A stretch of 28,294 nt of DNA from Branchiostoma floridae (taxonomy: Eukaryota; Chordata; Leptocardii; Amphioxiformes; Branchiostomatidae), in NCBI RefSeq assembly GCF_000003815.2, contig NC_049982.1:25784275-25812568 (forward strand), read 5' to 3'. The notes under the pieces were generated by a model that worked only from the letters and a program-made list of their open reading frames with translations, did no database searches and was not told the origin of the DNA. Positions 7,932-17,324 of the stretch are shown piece by piece (the stretch's first letter is position 1; every line of letters begins with the position of its first letter). The position numbers and the translations under genes were made by a program.

Positions 7932-10900
7932 ATGGACGTAACAAACGAAGTGCACTCTAACAGTGTTCTACAAGAGCTGAACGAACAGAGGGGGCGGGCA
8001 GAGCTGACTGACGTGGTTCTGGAGGTGGAAGGAAGAAGGCAGGCGGTATTAAGATGGGGGGGGGGGGGGGCGTCATAAGGGCTGATACCTCAACCAAATT
8101 ATTTGCAAGAGGCTTTCATCTAAACTAGCTCGTAAACATGACCCAATGAGCGTCATACTCAATATATAGCCAAGATCTGCACAGCCGGGCAAATAAATCA
8201 AACGATGAGATATTCCTGTCAATAAGGATCCTTTTGAACTATAATATTGACAGGATTGATATGATGTTTTGTAACGGCCATGACTTGAGGTGTAATATTC
8301 CTTGTGAATAAAACCTCATGTCAGTCAACCCCAACCATAACCCTGAGGATGTGTCTGTAAAATGGTGCAAAATTAAAACCTATTTAGTAATACATTCCCA
8401 CTGTTCCTGAGCAAGAGTGATTGACGTGTTAAAAAACTACTGTAAAAGCGTCCTGGTTGAGATCGAACACTCCCCCTTTCAGTTTCACTTAACCATTACA
8501 CTACTGACTGAACCATTGCACTGGTTCTTTGAGCATATGTTAAATAAATAATGCATTATATATATTATGTGTCTGGCCTCCTGTAAATAAGAAGTTTCTT
8601 TGCAAAATTGACAGGAACATCCTGTCCATAGCCTTGTTCTAAATCAAATATTGTATTTGATAACTAAAAAATGTATTTTCATAGTTTCCCCTGCCATCGC
8701 GCTGTCCTGGCATCGTGCAGCCCCTACTTCCGTACCATGTTCACCAGCGGCTACGCGGAGGCCAAACAGGAGAGGATCAGCATCCAGGATGTGAGTGGGG
8801 TAACCATGGCAACCATTCTGGACTACGCCTACACCGGCCGCCTTCAGATAGACCCAGACCAGGTCCAGGCTGTGATGTCTGCAGCCAGACTGCTGCAGGT
8901 GAGGATAATGCTCCCAAGTCTTCATAAACATTTGTTTAACAGTTTATGCAGGAAAGCAAAGATGAGACCTACACTCCAGGGTTGGACAAGTTTTCTAAAA
9001 TTCACTTGTCCTATTGAGCAAGTACATAGAAAATTTACTTGTCCGAACTAACTTTCACTTGTCCGAACATTTAAATGAAATTTGTCTAAGTATTTTCAGT
9101 TCCATCACTGGAATTCTTTTTTTTGTTGGCTCTATTTTTCTGCGTTGACCAATGCTTGATGCTGTGGCTGTGATTGTGTGAAAGGTAACACGTATAGCAA
9201 AATTTCTTTCATGAAAAATTTTTACTTGCCCGATCGGAAAGGTGGGGTAGGACATGCAATTGCCAGATCAGCACTTTCATTTGCCCTGGACAATCGGGCT
9301 AGTGGACTTGTCCAACCCTGCACTCTATGTACTAGTATATGGTTGTCTAGTCAGAACTGATCTACAGATTGGCAATGTACATGTGCAACCAAGACAGTGT
9401 TTATGTAGATATGTTCATTTTTAAGCCCTCATTACTTTTTTCAGTCATTGTCATCAGTGTTCCTTTGTTCGACATGTAGCACAATTTTGGGGGTATGTTA
9501 AGTTCCGTGCACTAATGCATTTTCTGTATCTGTATCTATATAGCCGGTATAACCGCCGTTCGGCGTAACACACCAGCTTCGCAGGCACGCGGCGCGGCAG
9601 CAGCTGGTTATATTACACCGAACGACTCATTACACCTACCTTTTGCACATCTATCTGCAAGCGTTGTATTTGTTGCATATAGTTGCATTTTATCCCTGTA
9701 CTACCTCCGTAGACATGATAAACTGACAACTGCAGAATGGTCTGTAACTGTTACCATGTGTATTGCCTCCAGGTGGATTTTGTAGGTCGTAAGGCAGCAG
9801 AATACATGAAGGACCGTCTGGACGTGTCCAACTGTGTGGATGTGTTGATGTATGCTGACATGCTGGCAGACTGTGGGCTAGTCGAGGCCAGTAAGAGGTA
9901 CATGGCATCCAGGTCAGTCTGATGGCTGTTACTCACATTGTATAAAATTGTTTTGATTGTCTTTGAAACAGCACTAACTTAAAATGCATGAATGATTTAT
10001 GCTTTAACATATCTAAATCAACTTGTTGCACAGGTTTGACCAGATGGCTACACAATCATCATTTGTCCAGTTGCCTCTGAACCACCTCCAGTCATTGCTT
10101 GGCAGGGATGATGTAATGACCAACTCAGAAGACAACGTTGTGCAAGCTGCTTTGAGATGGGTCGACTTCAACCAAGAAGAGCGTTTGCAGCACCTTTCTA
10201 CCCTTTGCAAATCATTGCGACAGTCCCTTATCAGCTCAAAAATGGATGTTGAAATTCAGAGTAAGTTAGTGTCTACAGGCAGCAAGTTAGTTTATAGTGA
10301 CAGTACAACCCAGCGGCTGGGACAGGTGCGAACTGAACTGCAGGTTTTCATAAGAGAAGGTTACTCGGAGGATGATTCTGATGAATGTTCTACTCCTTGC
10401 TATGACCCTTCCACAGGTCGACTGTATGCAATGAATATGCCTGAGAACCTGGACAGCTTCTCTAGATCTGTGACAGTAACTACTGATAATGAGCTGTACA
10501 TGGCAGTTGAAATTGTTACTAGTAGAGAAACTGGTATGGATGACAGACAGAAGAAATTTTACCAGTACAACCACCTCCTGAACACCTGGGAACCAAGGTG
10601 TGAGATGATTACACCCAGAGCCAGGTATGTCCCTCTGTTTCTAGCTTGTTGATTTCTTGCCTGAAGGTGTTTACAGAAGACAAAATGCCATGTTCTAATG
10701 TCTAGATTATTTGAATAGACAAAGGGACTTTCCGTAATTAGCACTGGAGTAAAATGTTAAATTAAAGTCAAGTGATGTTCCAGACTTGCACTGGAATGGA
10801 TTACTGTTTTTCAGACATATGATATACCATACTCCACTGTTCCTTGTGCATGACTTGTGTACAGATTTGGTCATGTTTGGGTCAGTTTAACTGCAAAGCC

Positions 10901-12091
10901 CTTGCCTTGGGAACATCTATGCTCATAGATAAGGTGAGTCCAAGGCAATTCCAGGTGGTTGCAGTTTGCACTGGCCAAAACATGATTAAGGTCTGTACAC
11001 AAGCTGTGAGGTCACCCAGGTGGGGTGAAATGTCAAGCAAGATGGCAGTGCCGGGCTTCAAACCACCGTCAGAAATGTGATGGACCTGTGCAGTGATGAA
11101 AACAAATTGGGAGGGGGGTATATTTTGTCTATCAAAGACAAAAATGGTATGTCTCAGGTGGCCTTCGCACCAATAGTGTAGGGGTAAAAGCCCAATGGGC
11201 GAGTGATGCACAGTTGGATCCTCCACATGAAGGTGAGTGTGTTTGTAACCTTTTTCTGTACCTGTCTTCCCCAGCTGTGGTCTGGTGTATCTGAAGGGGT
11301 ACATTTATGCCATTGGTGGTGATGACACCAAGGAAACTGCAGAGAGATACGATCCTCGCTTTGATGAGTGGACGTCCATACCACCCCTCCCTCAGCCCAT
11401 GTCCTCGGAATTCTTTGCAGTGACTCTCAATGACAGCATCTATGTCATAAATAAGAAAGGCTGCTACAGCTTCAGTACCACAGAGAACAAGTGGAGTAAG
11501 ATAGCAGACATGCTTCAGAAAACACTGCGTCCTCAGGCTGTCACCTATCAGGGATGCATCTACTGTATAGACTGCAAAGAAGACTGTGGAAACAATGCCA
11601 CTAGTTGTGTAGAGGTGTACAACCCTAAAAAAGATGAGTGGAAGAGGACAGGAAAAGGTGCTTTTTTCTTTGACACAGCAACCCTGATGAAGTATGGAAA
11701 GACTCTGTATCTCCTCACCGAACACAATACCGACTTGGACGCAAATGATATTGAAATGGACATTAATCACACAACACTTCTCATTCACCAGTACCAGCCA
11801 AAGACAGACACCTGGCAGTTTCTAAAGGAAGACAGGATGGTTCCCCCCTTGGCACGGTGGCTGAATTCCGCAAGTAAGGCAGAGTGCCTGACGGTAAGGA
11901 TGATCCCAATGTGCCTTGGGGATCCAAAGGCATACGAGCGCGATTATCGTGGTTTAGGTGACTCCAGTTTCGTACAGTCCTTCGGAAGCTCAGACAACAG
12001 TGACAGTGATGACCTATCGGACCAAGAGGACAGTGATGAGGATGATTCTGATGAAGACAGACAGAGTGGAACTGATGATGCAGACATCTGA
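7932..12091 (+). CDS. BTB-BACK-kelch protein (KLHL/KBTBD-type Cul3 adaptor), five coding exons
   Basis: Coding exons 7932-8038, 8685-8898, 9773-9912, 10034-10624 and 11275-12091 join in frame into 622 codons plus stop. The ATG at 7932 has a strong context (purine at -3, G at +4). BTB spans about residues 25-125 (ELTDVVLEVEGR, then FPCHRAVLASCSPYF). BACK spans about 127-225 (DMLADCGLVEASKRY). Kelch-type repeats run from about 255 to 575, for example YIYAIGGDD and AERYDPRFDEW. The last 35 or so residues are Ser/Asp/Glu-rich, with many CK2-like SD(D/E) sites. Known BTB-kelch proteins recruit substrates to Cullin-3 ubiquitin ligases through BTB/BACK and bind substrate through kelch; that role is inferred here. 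Introns 2, 3 and 4 are GT-AG; intron 1 needs a GC donor. The orthology group is not resolved, so no symbol is given. Confidence 0.9.
8039..8044 (+). other. Probable GC-type 5' splice donor of intron 1
   Basis: Exon 1 must end two bases into a codon for exon 2 (acceptor ...ttcatag at 8684) to read FPCHRAVL. Ending at 8038 with AGAAG and starting the intron with GCAGGC does this and gives the family-typical VEGRSFPCHR. The nearby GT at 8046-8047 leaves the wrong phase. Confidence 0.6.
8056..8070 (+). repeat. G15 homopolymer in intron 1
   Basis: Fifteen consecutive G follow AAGAT, just after the intron 1 donor. Such a tract can form quadruplexes and is prone to length errors in sequencing. Confidence 0.95.
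8977..9320. mobile_element. Non-autonomous inverted-repeat DNA element in intron 2
   Basis: The ends are a perfect 14-bp inverted repeat, CAGGGTTGGACAAG (8977-8990) and its complement (9307-9320). They are flanked by a 5-bp direct repeat CACTC (8972-8976 and 9321-9325). The motif ACTTGTCC recurs several times inside. It has no transposase ORF. CAGGG ends resemble hAT termini, but hAT normally duplicates 8 bp, so the superfamily is left open. Confidence 0.8.
9531..9665 (+). repeat. Dispersed repeat, copy A (intron 2)
   Basis: About 135 bp (TAGCCGGTATAACCGCC through CTGCAAGCG) matches 22689-22826 at high identity, with small indels. Both copies share CGGCGTAACACACCAGC and CAGCAGCTGGTTATA. The outer parts differ, so this is a shared repeat family and not a local duplication. 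The repeat class is unknown. Confidence 0.85.
10889..10966 (+). other. 78-nt intronic hairpin, miRNA-precursor-like
   Basis: Three nested complementary segments pair: AACTGCAA (10889-10896) with 10959-10966, TTGCCTTGG (10902-10910) with 10940-10948, and ATCTAT (10915-10920) with 10925-10930 around a 4-base loop. It lies inside intron 4 on the sense strand. Size and loop fit a pre-miRNA, but the internal loops are asymmetric. It could equally be a remnant of a palindromic transposon. Confidence 0.35.
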
Positions 12092-12401
12092 GATGCTGGA
12101 ACATCATAGAAGATGTTTCTGATCTAGTCACAGAGAAGTTGTGTAAAAGTTTTTTAAACATTACTCATTGCTACAAGATAAGATCCACACGAACACATTT
12201 CCAAAGTTACCAAAAATACTGGCCATTTGTGAAACGTCTATCCGTGTGTGCAGGCGCTACGCTCCATCCCGGAGCATGCAGACCTGAGTGAGTGAGTGAG
12301 TGAGAGACTATGACGCTCCTAAATGTGGAACGTCATGATTGAGAAGTTGGAAGATATAATCCATTTAAAGCCTTGTTTTTCAGATTGTGCAATACTGAAA
12401 C
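12092..12401 (+). other. BTB-kelch 3' UTR and flank
   Basis: No AATAAA or ATTAAA occurs between the stop codon and the transposon at 12407, so the polyadenylation site is unclear. A (TGAG)5 microsatellite lies at 12285-12304. Confidence 0.5.
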
Positions 12402-12406
12402 CATTA

Positions 12407-13648
12407 CACCCCCACCTAACTCCTTCAGCTTTTTCCCCTACCCGTTCACCTTTTCCTGCCGGACTTCCCCTTAACCCCCGTTGTACTTCATCTGTGCCCC
12501 CGTCCTTCATCTTTACCCCCGGTGTAATTCCGCTTTTCCCCCGCCCTTCTGCTTGACCCCCAATGGCCGCCGTCAACCCGAATTGCACATAGTCGACACG
12601 AAAATCGTTTGGAAAGTAACAATAACGGCTGCGCCCGGAACACGAAATAGCCTATTCTCTAGAATACATTCTGGGCCACCTTTCTGCCAAGTGGCGTTTC
12701 ACAGCTCCTTCCCAGTCTGAACTGAAAAGCCATGTGCCGTCAGCAGCGCATCGTTTGTGGCGCTCCACTGCTACCGCTACTTCCTAGAGGCTGGGTGGTG
12801 GACCGCTTGAGGTCTGCGCGCTGTGCTAAGGCGATCGGGCGCTAAGCTTGGCATTGATATGGTTACCCTGGGACTAACAGGTCGTTCTGTTAAAAGAGAG
12901 ACACACCGACCCAGGTTGGAAACAACGCAGGTAAAAGTCCCCGTGTCGATCCGAGGAGCAGGGTCGCGCCCGTGAATAGGCCTGTCTCAGCCCGATCAGC
13001 ATAGTGGGACCCAAGTTACCCAACTATGGATTTTTATCTCACTGTGACTTTTCGGTATGCTAAGTAAAGGCAGAGTACATTTCATAATACAAATATACCC
13101 TTTATTATTTTTCACAAACTCGCCATGTGTCCATTTACAGTACCTTAGTAAAGATATCATTTGCTATCTTCATACATTTCTAATGATCTTTCTTGATATT
13201 CGCATGTATTGTACGCCCTGCTGCATTTCGACTGTGTTCGTTCTGCATGCCATATATTAAAGATCCAGCCACCCCGCGAGTTACACTGTTCACAAACACA
13301 AATACAGACACACAGTACTGCAGTAAGCGGTCCGCCACCCAGCCACCAGTTAGTTGCATTTATGTACATGGAGCCCACAAACGACGCGCTGCTGACGGCA
13401 CATGGCCTTTTAGTTCAGACTGGGAAGGAGCTGTGAAACGCCACTTGACGATTTTCGTGTCGACTACGTGCAATTCGGGGTGACGGCGGCCTTTGGGGGT
13501 CAAGCAAAAGGGCGGAGGAAAAGCGGAATTACACCGGGGGTAAAGATGAACGACGGAAGCACAGATGAAGTACAGCGGGGGTTAAGGGGAAGTCCGGGGG
13601 AAAAGGTGAACGGGTAGGGGAAAAAGCTGAAGGAGTTAGGTGGGGGTG
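12407..13648. mobile_element. Non-autonomous DNA transposon with roughly 325-bp terminal inverted repeats and CATTA target duplication
   Basis: The left arm (12407-12808) and right arm (13325-13648) are inverted copies beginning CACCCCCACCTAACTCC. The left arm carries 79 extra bases (12609-12687); without them the arms are 323 and 324 bp. CATTA directly abuts both ends (12402-12406 and 13649-13653). The arms contain a series of CCCCC motifs every 19-22 bp near the tip. The 516-bp centre has no credible ORF, so it needs a transposase from elsewhere. A 5-bp duplication with CAC termini is seen in the Transib/RAG-like superfamily, but the rest of the Transib end motif is absent. Confidence 0.88.
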
Positions 13649-13653
13649 CATTA

Positions 13654-15032
13654 TCTTATGTAGTAGGCATCAGTATTACATGGAGCTGCATTAAGTTTGA
13701 TTGCATTAGGCTGCAAGTGTACTTGCAGAACATTATAACTTTTTAAGGAATATTACTAACCCAGCCGTTTTCCTTGGTTGTTGTTTAACGGTATCTACTT
13801 TTATTATGTAACTTGCTGTTAACCCTGTCTTTAACATTACTGCAGGGCTCGAAATACTTTTTCCTGCATACCTGCACTGGTTCAGGTAGCATTGAAGATT
13901 ACCTGCACCAGACAAATTTTACCTGCACCACTCTCAATTTAGGAAGTATGGATCATACTAAAATTGTTCAGGAACCATTGCTATTTTTCTTTTATACTAA
14001 TACATGATATTTTAAAATGATGCAGCTACCTTCAAAGCAATGATGTTATATTGCTAGTAAGTAAAGTCAAGTCAAGTAACAATGCCTTTTATTTACCCAA
14101 TCATTGAATATGGAAAAAAAGCCATGTACATACCCAGAGGTATACCGTATAGTAGAGCTGAGAAGGGAAAAGTAAGGTGAGGTGACAATTATATATCCTG
14201 AGTTGTACTGACTGTTCTCTAGCAACCTTGTGCAGAGTGGAGCTTTACTGATGTTGATTGTTACAGTCTGTGCCGGTTGTTGATAGTAATGTGACTCTGA
14301 GATATGCATAATGGTATGTATTGTCATACGGTCAGTCAACTTCTGACACGTACATTTTTACTGGGCAGGGACATTATTACTCAATTCATGTATAATACTT
14401 CCAGTTCTTTTCCCAGCAGAGCTGTAGACACCAGGTAGTTTGATAAAGTAGCCCATTACAATGTTTGCCTTCCTTTCTCCCTTACTCCTTTTGTCATAGA
14501 GGACCGCATAGAGTTCGTCAGGCCAGGTAGGAATGCATCTTTACAAAGTTTTGGGAAGAATGGTTGGGTGTCATGCATCAAAGCATATGGCTTACCACAA
14601 AGGACCCAGCAGTGGAATCTAAAAATAAAATGAGTCAGACAACAGGGCTTACTTTTATGGGGGCAATCAACCATTTGGAAAAGGTCACAAATATTTGCAA
14701 ATATTTCCAAAAGTGAAGAATCACATAGATGATGAAGCATGAATTCTATATATATTATAAAATTTTTTTACGATCACTTTCAAAATGTTTCCAATAGATT
14801 CAAATTTTCATATTCATTTCTTTTTTGCAACAAGAATTAGAACTATCCTTGCTTATATATTCTTTAATCTAGAAAAATTCAAATTTATTCAAAATATTAT
14901 TTAAAAACCTTTAAAAACCTCTGTCGGACATAAATTGGACGTCCCTTGGCAATATTAGATCAAATATGTTGGCACAACAGACTCTTTTCTTCTCTGCTTC
15001 ATTTGAAATTAAAGGATGTTTTTTCCTCCTAA
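13654..15032. other. Gene-poor gap with repeat fragments and one possible isolated exon
   Basis: It contains the element end at 13843, a CTGCAAGT/ACTTGCAG palindrome (13711-13728), and a stretch near 14052-14100 that on the minus strand looks like a retroposon tail (AAATAAAAGG followed by repeated ACTTG). A minus-strand open segment at 14486-14618 has a good acceptor and donor (see findings). No complete gene is seen. Confidence 0.5.
13843..13940 (+). mobile_element. Solo end of a CAGGGCTCGAAAT-type element
   Basis: CAGGGCTCGAAATAC (13843-13857) is followed by three TACCTGCAC-like repeats (near 13871, 13891 and 13920). The architecture parallels the intron 2 element (CAGGG end, then a recurring short motif). 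No matching inverted end is found to the right, so it is probably a truncated copy. Confidence 0.45.
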
Positions 15033-15405
15033 GGCCACACCAATTTAATTTCTTGGTTCTCGGATTTTTTTCAGAAAAATATTGGGGCGGGCGGTCGAAA
15101 AAAAAAAATTGCAAAAAGTCTGTGGTGAACTTATTTTAGGTAAAGTAGTCAAGTTTTCAGTTTTTCATGGCATGATTTATCCAATGAATCTCTTCCTTTG
15201 ATTTTATACCACTGTTCTGATCATGTGACTGCAAATAAGCGCTCTGATTGGTTTATCAGCAATATGTGCCCCTGGAATGGGGTTTTTTTAAAGGTCTGCA
15301 ATAGCAAAACCTATATTATTTTTCTTGGGACTAAATTTTTTTTTTGCAAATCGGAAAAAAATGGGTCGGGAAATCCGAGAACCAACAAATTAAATTGGTG
15401 TGGCC
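15033..15405. mobile_element. MITE with about 37-bp inverted ends
   Basis: GGCCACACCAATTTAATTT (15033-15051) continues into CTTGGTTCTCGG, and the reverse complement with one mismatch ends at 15405. Inner parts of the arms also pair imperfectly (poly-A/T and TTGCAAA segments). It has no coding capacity. I find no convincing target duplication, so the superfamily is open. Confidence 0.8.
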
Positions 15406-16253
15406 GAATTATATGGAAGGTAAGAGTACAGATATGTGAAGACAGAAGCAAGTGGGTATGACCAGGTCCATTTAAGTAAAGGTTTGGTTATAAAAATTGT
15501 CAGACATATTACGCTACCTTCTCAATAAATACAGTATTTATTTAATATATATATGTAACTGTCTGTGTTGCTCTCTTGTGGCACGCTTGGCTATTTTATA
15601 TTCGTGCGCCAAAATTCTAATGCATGTAGTTACCCAAGATGCCAAGATAGATCGTGTGTGATTGGTTATTACAAGGACGAGACTTAGTTTTGGAGTAGCT
15701 GCTGAGATTTACAAGTAAAACAAACTCTTTGTAAGGAAAAGCAAAAAAAACAACAACAACACAATGTGAATCAGTGAGTGAATCAGTGACATTTATTGAT
15801 ACACCTTTAAATAGATTTTTGCAATAAATCATTTATTGTTTACCAAGTTGACTCGAAATTCAAGAATGCCCAGTATATTTTGAAACTGATGACTTTGGCT
15901 TTATGAGTTACGACATGGTGGGAAGTATAGAAAATGCCAATGTTACGATATCTTCGCACTATACCATGCATGGCCAGGGGCTTTCCAACTGTATAACAAA
16001 CCTCTACAACTACCGTGTCATATACTAGTATTGCCCATGCTTACGCCCTATGTCACTATAATCAATACAATGATAATTAACTTCAATGTATCCTCTATTC
16101 CTTTGGCGGTGAGAAATTCAGAATTCATTTTCTATGTACGATACTAGATGGTCGCAAAGAGAACTAAAAAAAATGCAATTTTACTCTAACAAAAATTCTA
16201 GTATCACCATGATAAAGTCTAGTCAAGTGCCCACACACTTGTAAACCACATGA
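15406..16253. other. Unannotated AT-rich gap
   Basis: AT-rich sequence with short simple repeats, (AT)n near 15541 and AACAACAAC near 15747. No gene or element end is evident. Confidence 0.55.
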
Positions 16254-16330
16254 GAATGAATGAATGAATGAATTTATTGCTCAACAATCGCACAGGGTAC
16301 AATGTATGGCAATTAATAACCATTATCATA
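16254..16330 (-). mobile_element. Truncated non-LTR retroposon 3' end
   Basis: On the minus strand the sequence reads TTGTACCCTGTGCGATTG, then GAGCAATAAATTCATTC with (ATTC)n at the end. A short conserved 3' end with a microsatellite tail is typical of L2/CR1-type LINEs and SINEs that use them. The inner boundary is uncertain. Confidence 0.55.
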
Positions 16331-16347
16331 TAGCCAGGGGACGTGGG

Positions 16348-16486
16348 CCAATCAGAAGGCCCCATTTCATGCTGTTATGACGCCGTAACAGCCGTGCATT
16401 AAATTTTTGATTATCACATATGTGATAAAACTTTTGAAAGTTTAAACCAATCAGGAGGAAAGACAAACAGGACGCTGGCCAATCAG
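16348..16486 (+). promoter_or_regulatory. Cluster of three CCAATCAG boxes
   Basis: CCAATCAG occurs at 16348-16355, 16447-16454 and 16479-16486, all on the plus strand. This is the NF-Y CCAAT-box core. The cluster is about 290-420 bp upstream of the small ORF at 16771. An 18-bp perfect palindrome lies between the boxes (16411-16428). Confidence 0.35.
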
Positions 16487-16770
16487 AATGAGACATCCAG
16501 GAATCGTCCATCTGCCAAGATAGGGGAATAAGTACAGGCATGGCAGGGGGGATGGCTCCCTCTATTAACATCGGTAGTGCGTGTTTCTTTGTTCAAAGAA
16601 AACATTTGCTGTCTTAAAACAATACTGAATTACCTATAATATTTAAGACAATAAAATCTATTTCAAGTCATGTCCAATTTAAACTACAAATGGAAAATAA
16701 AATTATTTGCACCCCCGCCCATTCAAGTTCAGACGACAATAACACCACGGTCCGCCATTGAGTAGCGGTC

Positions 16771-16974
16771 ATGGCCCTGGAGGACCAAAATGCTACCTTT
16801 CTTCAAAGAAGTCGTGTCTGGGTTCGTAGTGAACGAGATTCTCAAGAGCTGTGAAGCACAGGGATCCCGGAATACCTCAGGAAAGCCGGCAGAGATTTAG
16901 CGCCTGATACGAACGAACTCGACAAACTGGAGAATGGGCGAGTGGAGAAATACGGAGCGTGCAACAGTTTGTAA
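16771..16974 (+). pseudogene. Possible small gene with disrupted reading frame
   Basis: Two plus-strand segments read like coding sequence but in different frames. 16790-16860 begins MLPFFKEVVSGFVVNE and 16861-16974 begins GIPEYLRKAGRDLAPD, ending in TAA. One missing base in the CACAGGGATC region would join them into a protein of about 60 residues. An alternative ATG at 16771 has a better start context and shares the second segment's frame, but a TGA at 16852-16854 blocks it. A CCAAT cluster lies upstream and AATAAA lies at 17039-17044. I do not recognise the family. It may be a pseudogene, an assembly error in a real gene, or chance. Confidence 0.35.
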
Positions 16975-17038
16975 CATAATGAATCGACTTGTTTGAAGTT
17001 TTATGTTGTTCAAATTCACTGTTCAAATGTATGTACTC

Positions 17039-17044
17039 AATAAA
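17039..17044 (+). terminator. Candidate polyadenylation signal
   Basis: AATAAA is 65 bp after the TAA of the small disrupted ORF. It is meaningful only if that ORF is or was a gene. Confidence 0.3.
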
Positions 17045-17153
17045 AGATGTATGTTTTAGAAAAGAATTTGTCGCTCCTACTCAACTGGAAACTCTACTCT
17101 ACTCTAATCTACTCTTAAATGGGTCAGTGTGGGTAGGCTATATGATAATAGTG

Positions 17154-17324
17154 TTAATGACCCACCTGTTCCTCGGTATATATGGTGTCATAACGCCTGG
17201 TCCTTTGCTATAACCACCTCATAAAACCACCTCGTTCGCTTCGCTCACTCGGTGGTTTTATTCGGTGGTTATAGCAAAGGACCAGGCGTTATGACACCAT
17301 ATACACCTCGGGGCGGGTCATTAA
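17154..17324. mobile_element. Hairpin MITE with TTAA target duplications
   Basis: TTAA at 17154-17157 and 17321-17324 flanks a 163-bp element whose two halves pair over about 70 bp (from TGACCC at each tip to AAAACCACC) around a 19-base loop. The inner 40 bp of the arms are nearly perfect. TTAA duplications are characteristic of piggyBac- and Kolobok-type elements. It encodes nothing. Confidence 0.9.

Noticed and set aside
8046-8047. GT donor for BTB-kelch intron 1
   Set aside because: Joining at 8045 puts exon 2 out of frame (FPLPSR in place of FPCHRAVL).
11132-11788. 218-residue minus-strand ORF opposite the kelch exon
   Set aside because: It is a shadow of the strongly supported plus-strand kelch exon and has no domain of its own.
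12407-13648. Calling the long-TIR element a definite Transib/ProtoRAG relative
   Set aside because: Only the CAC tip and 5-bp duplication agree; the remainder of the heptamer and any transposase sequence are absent.
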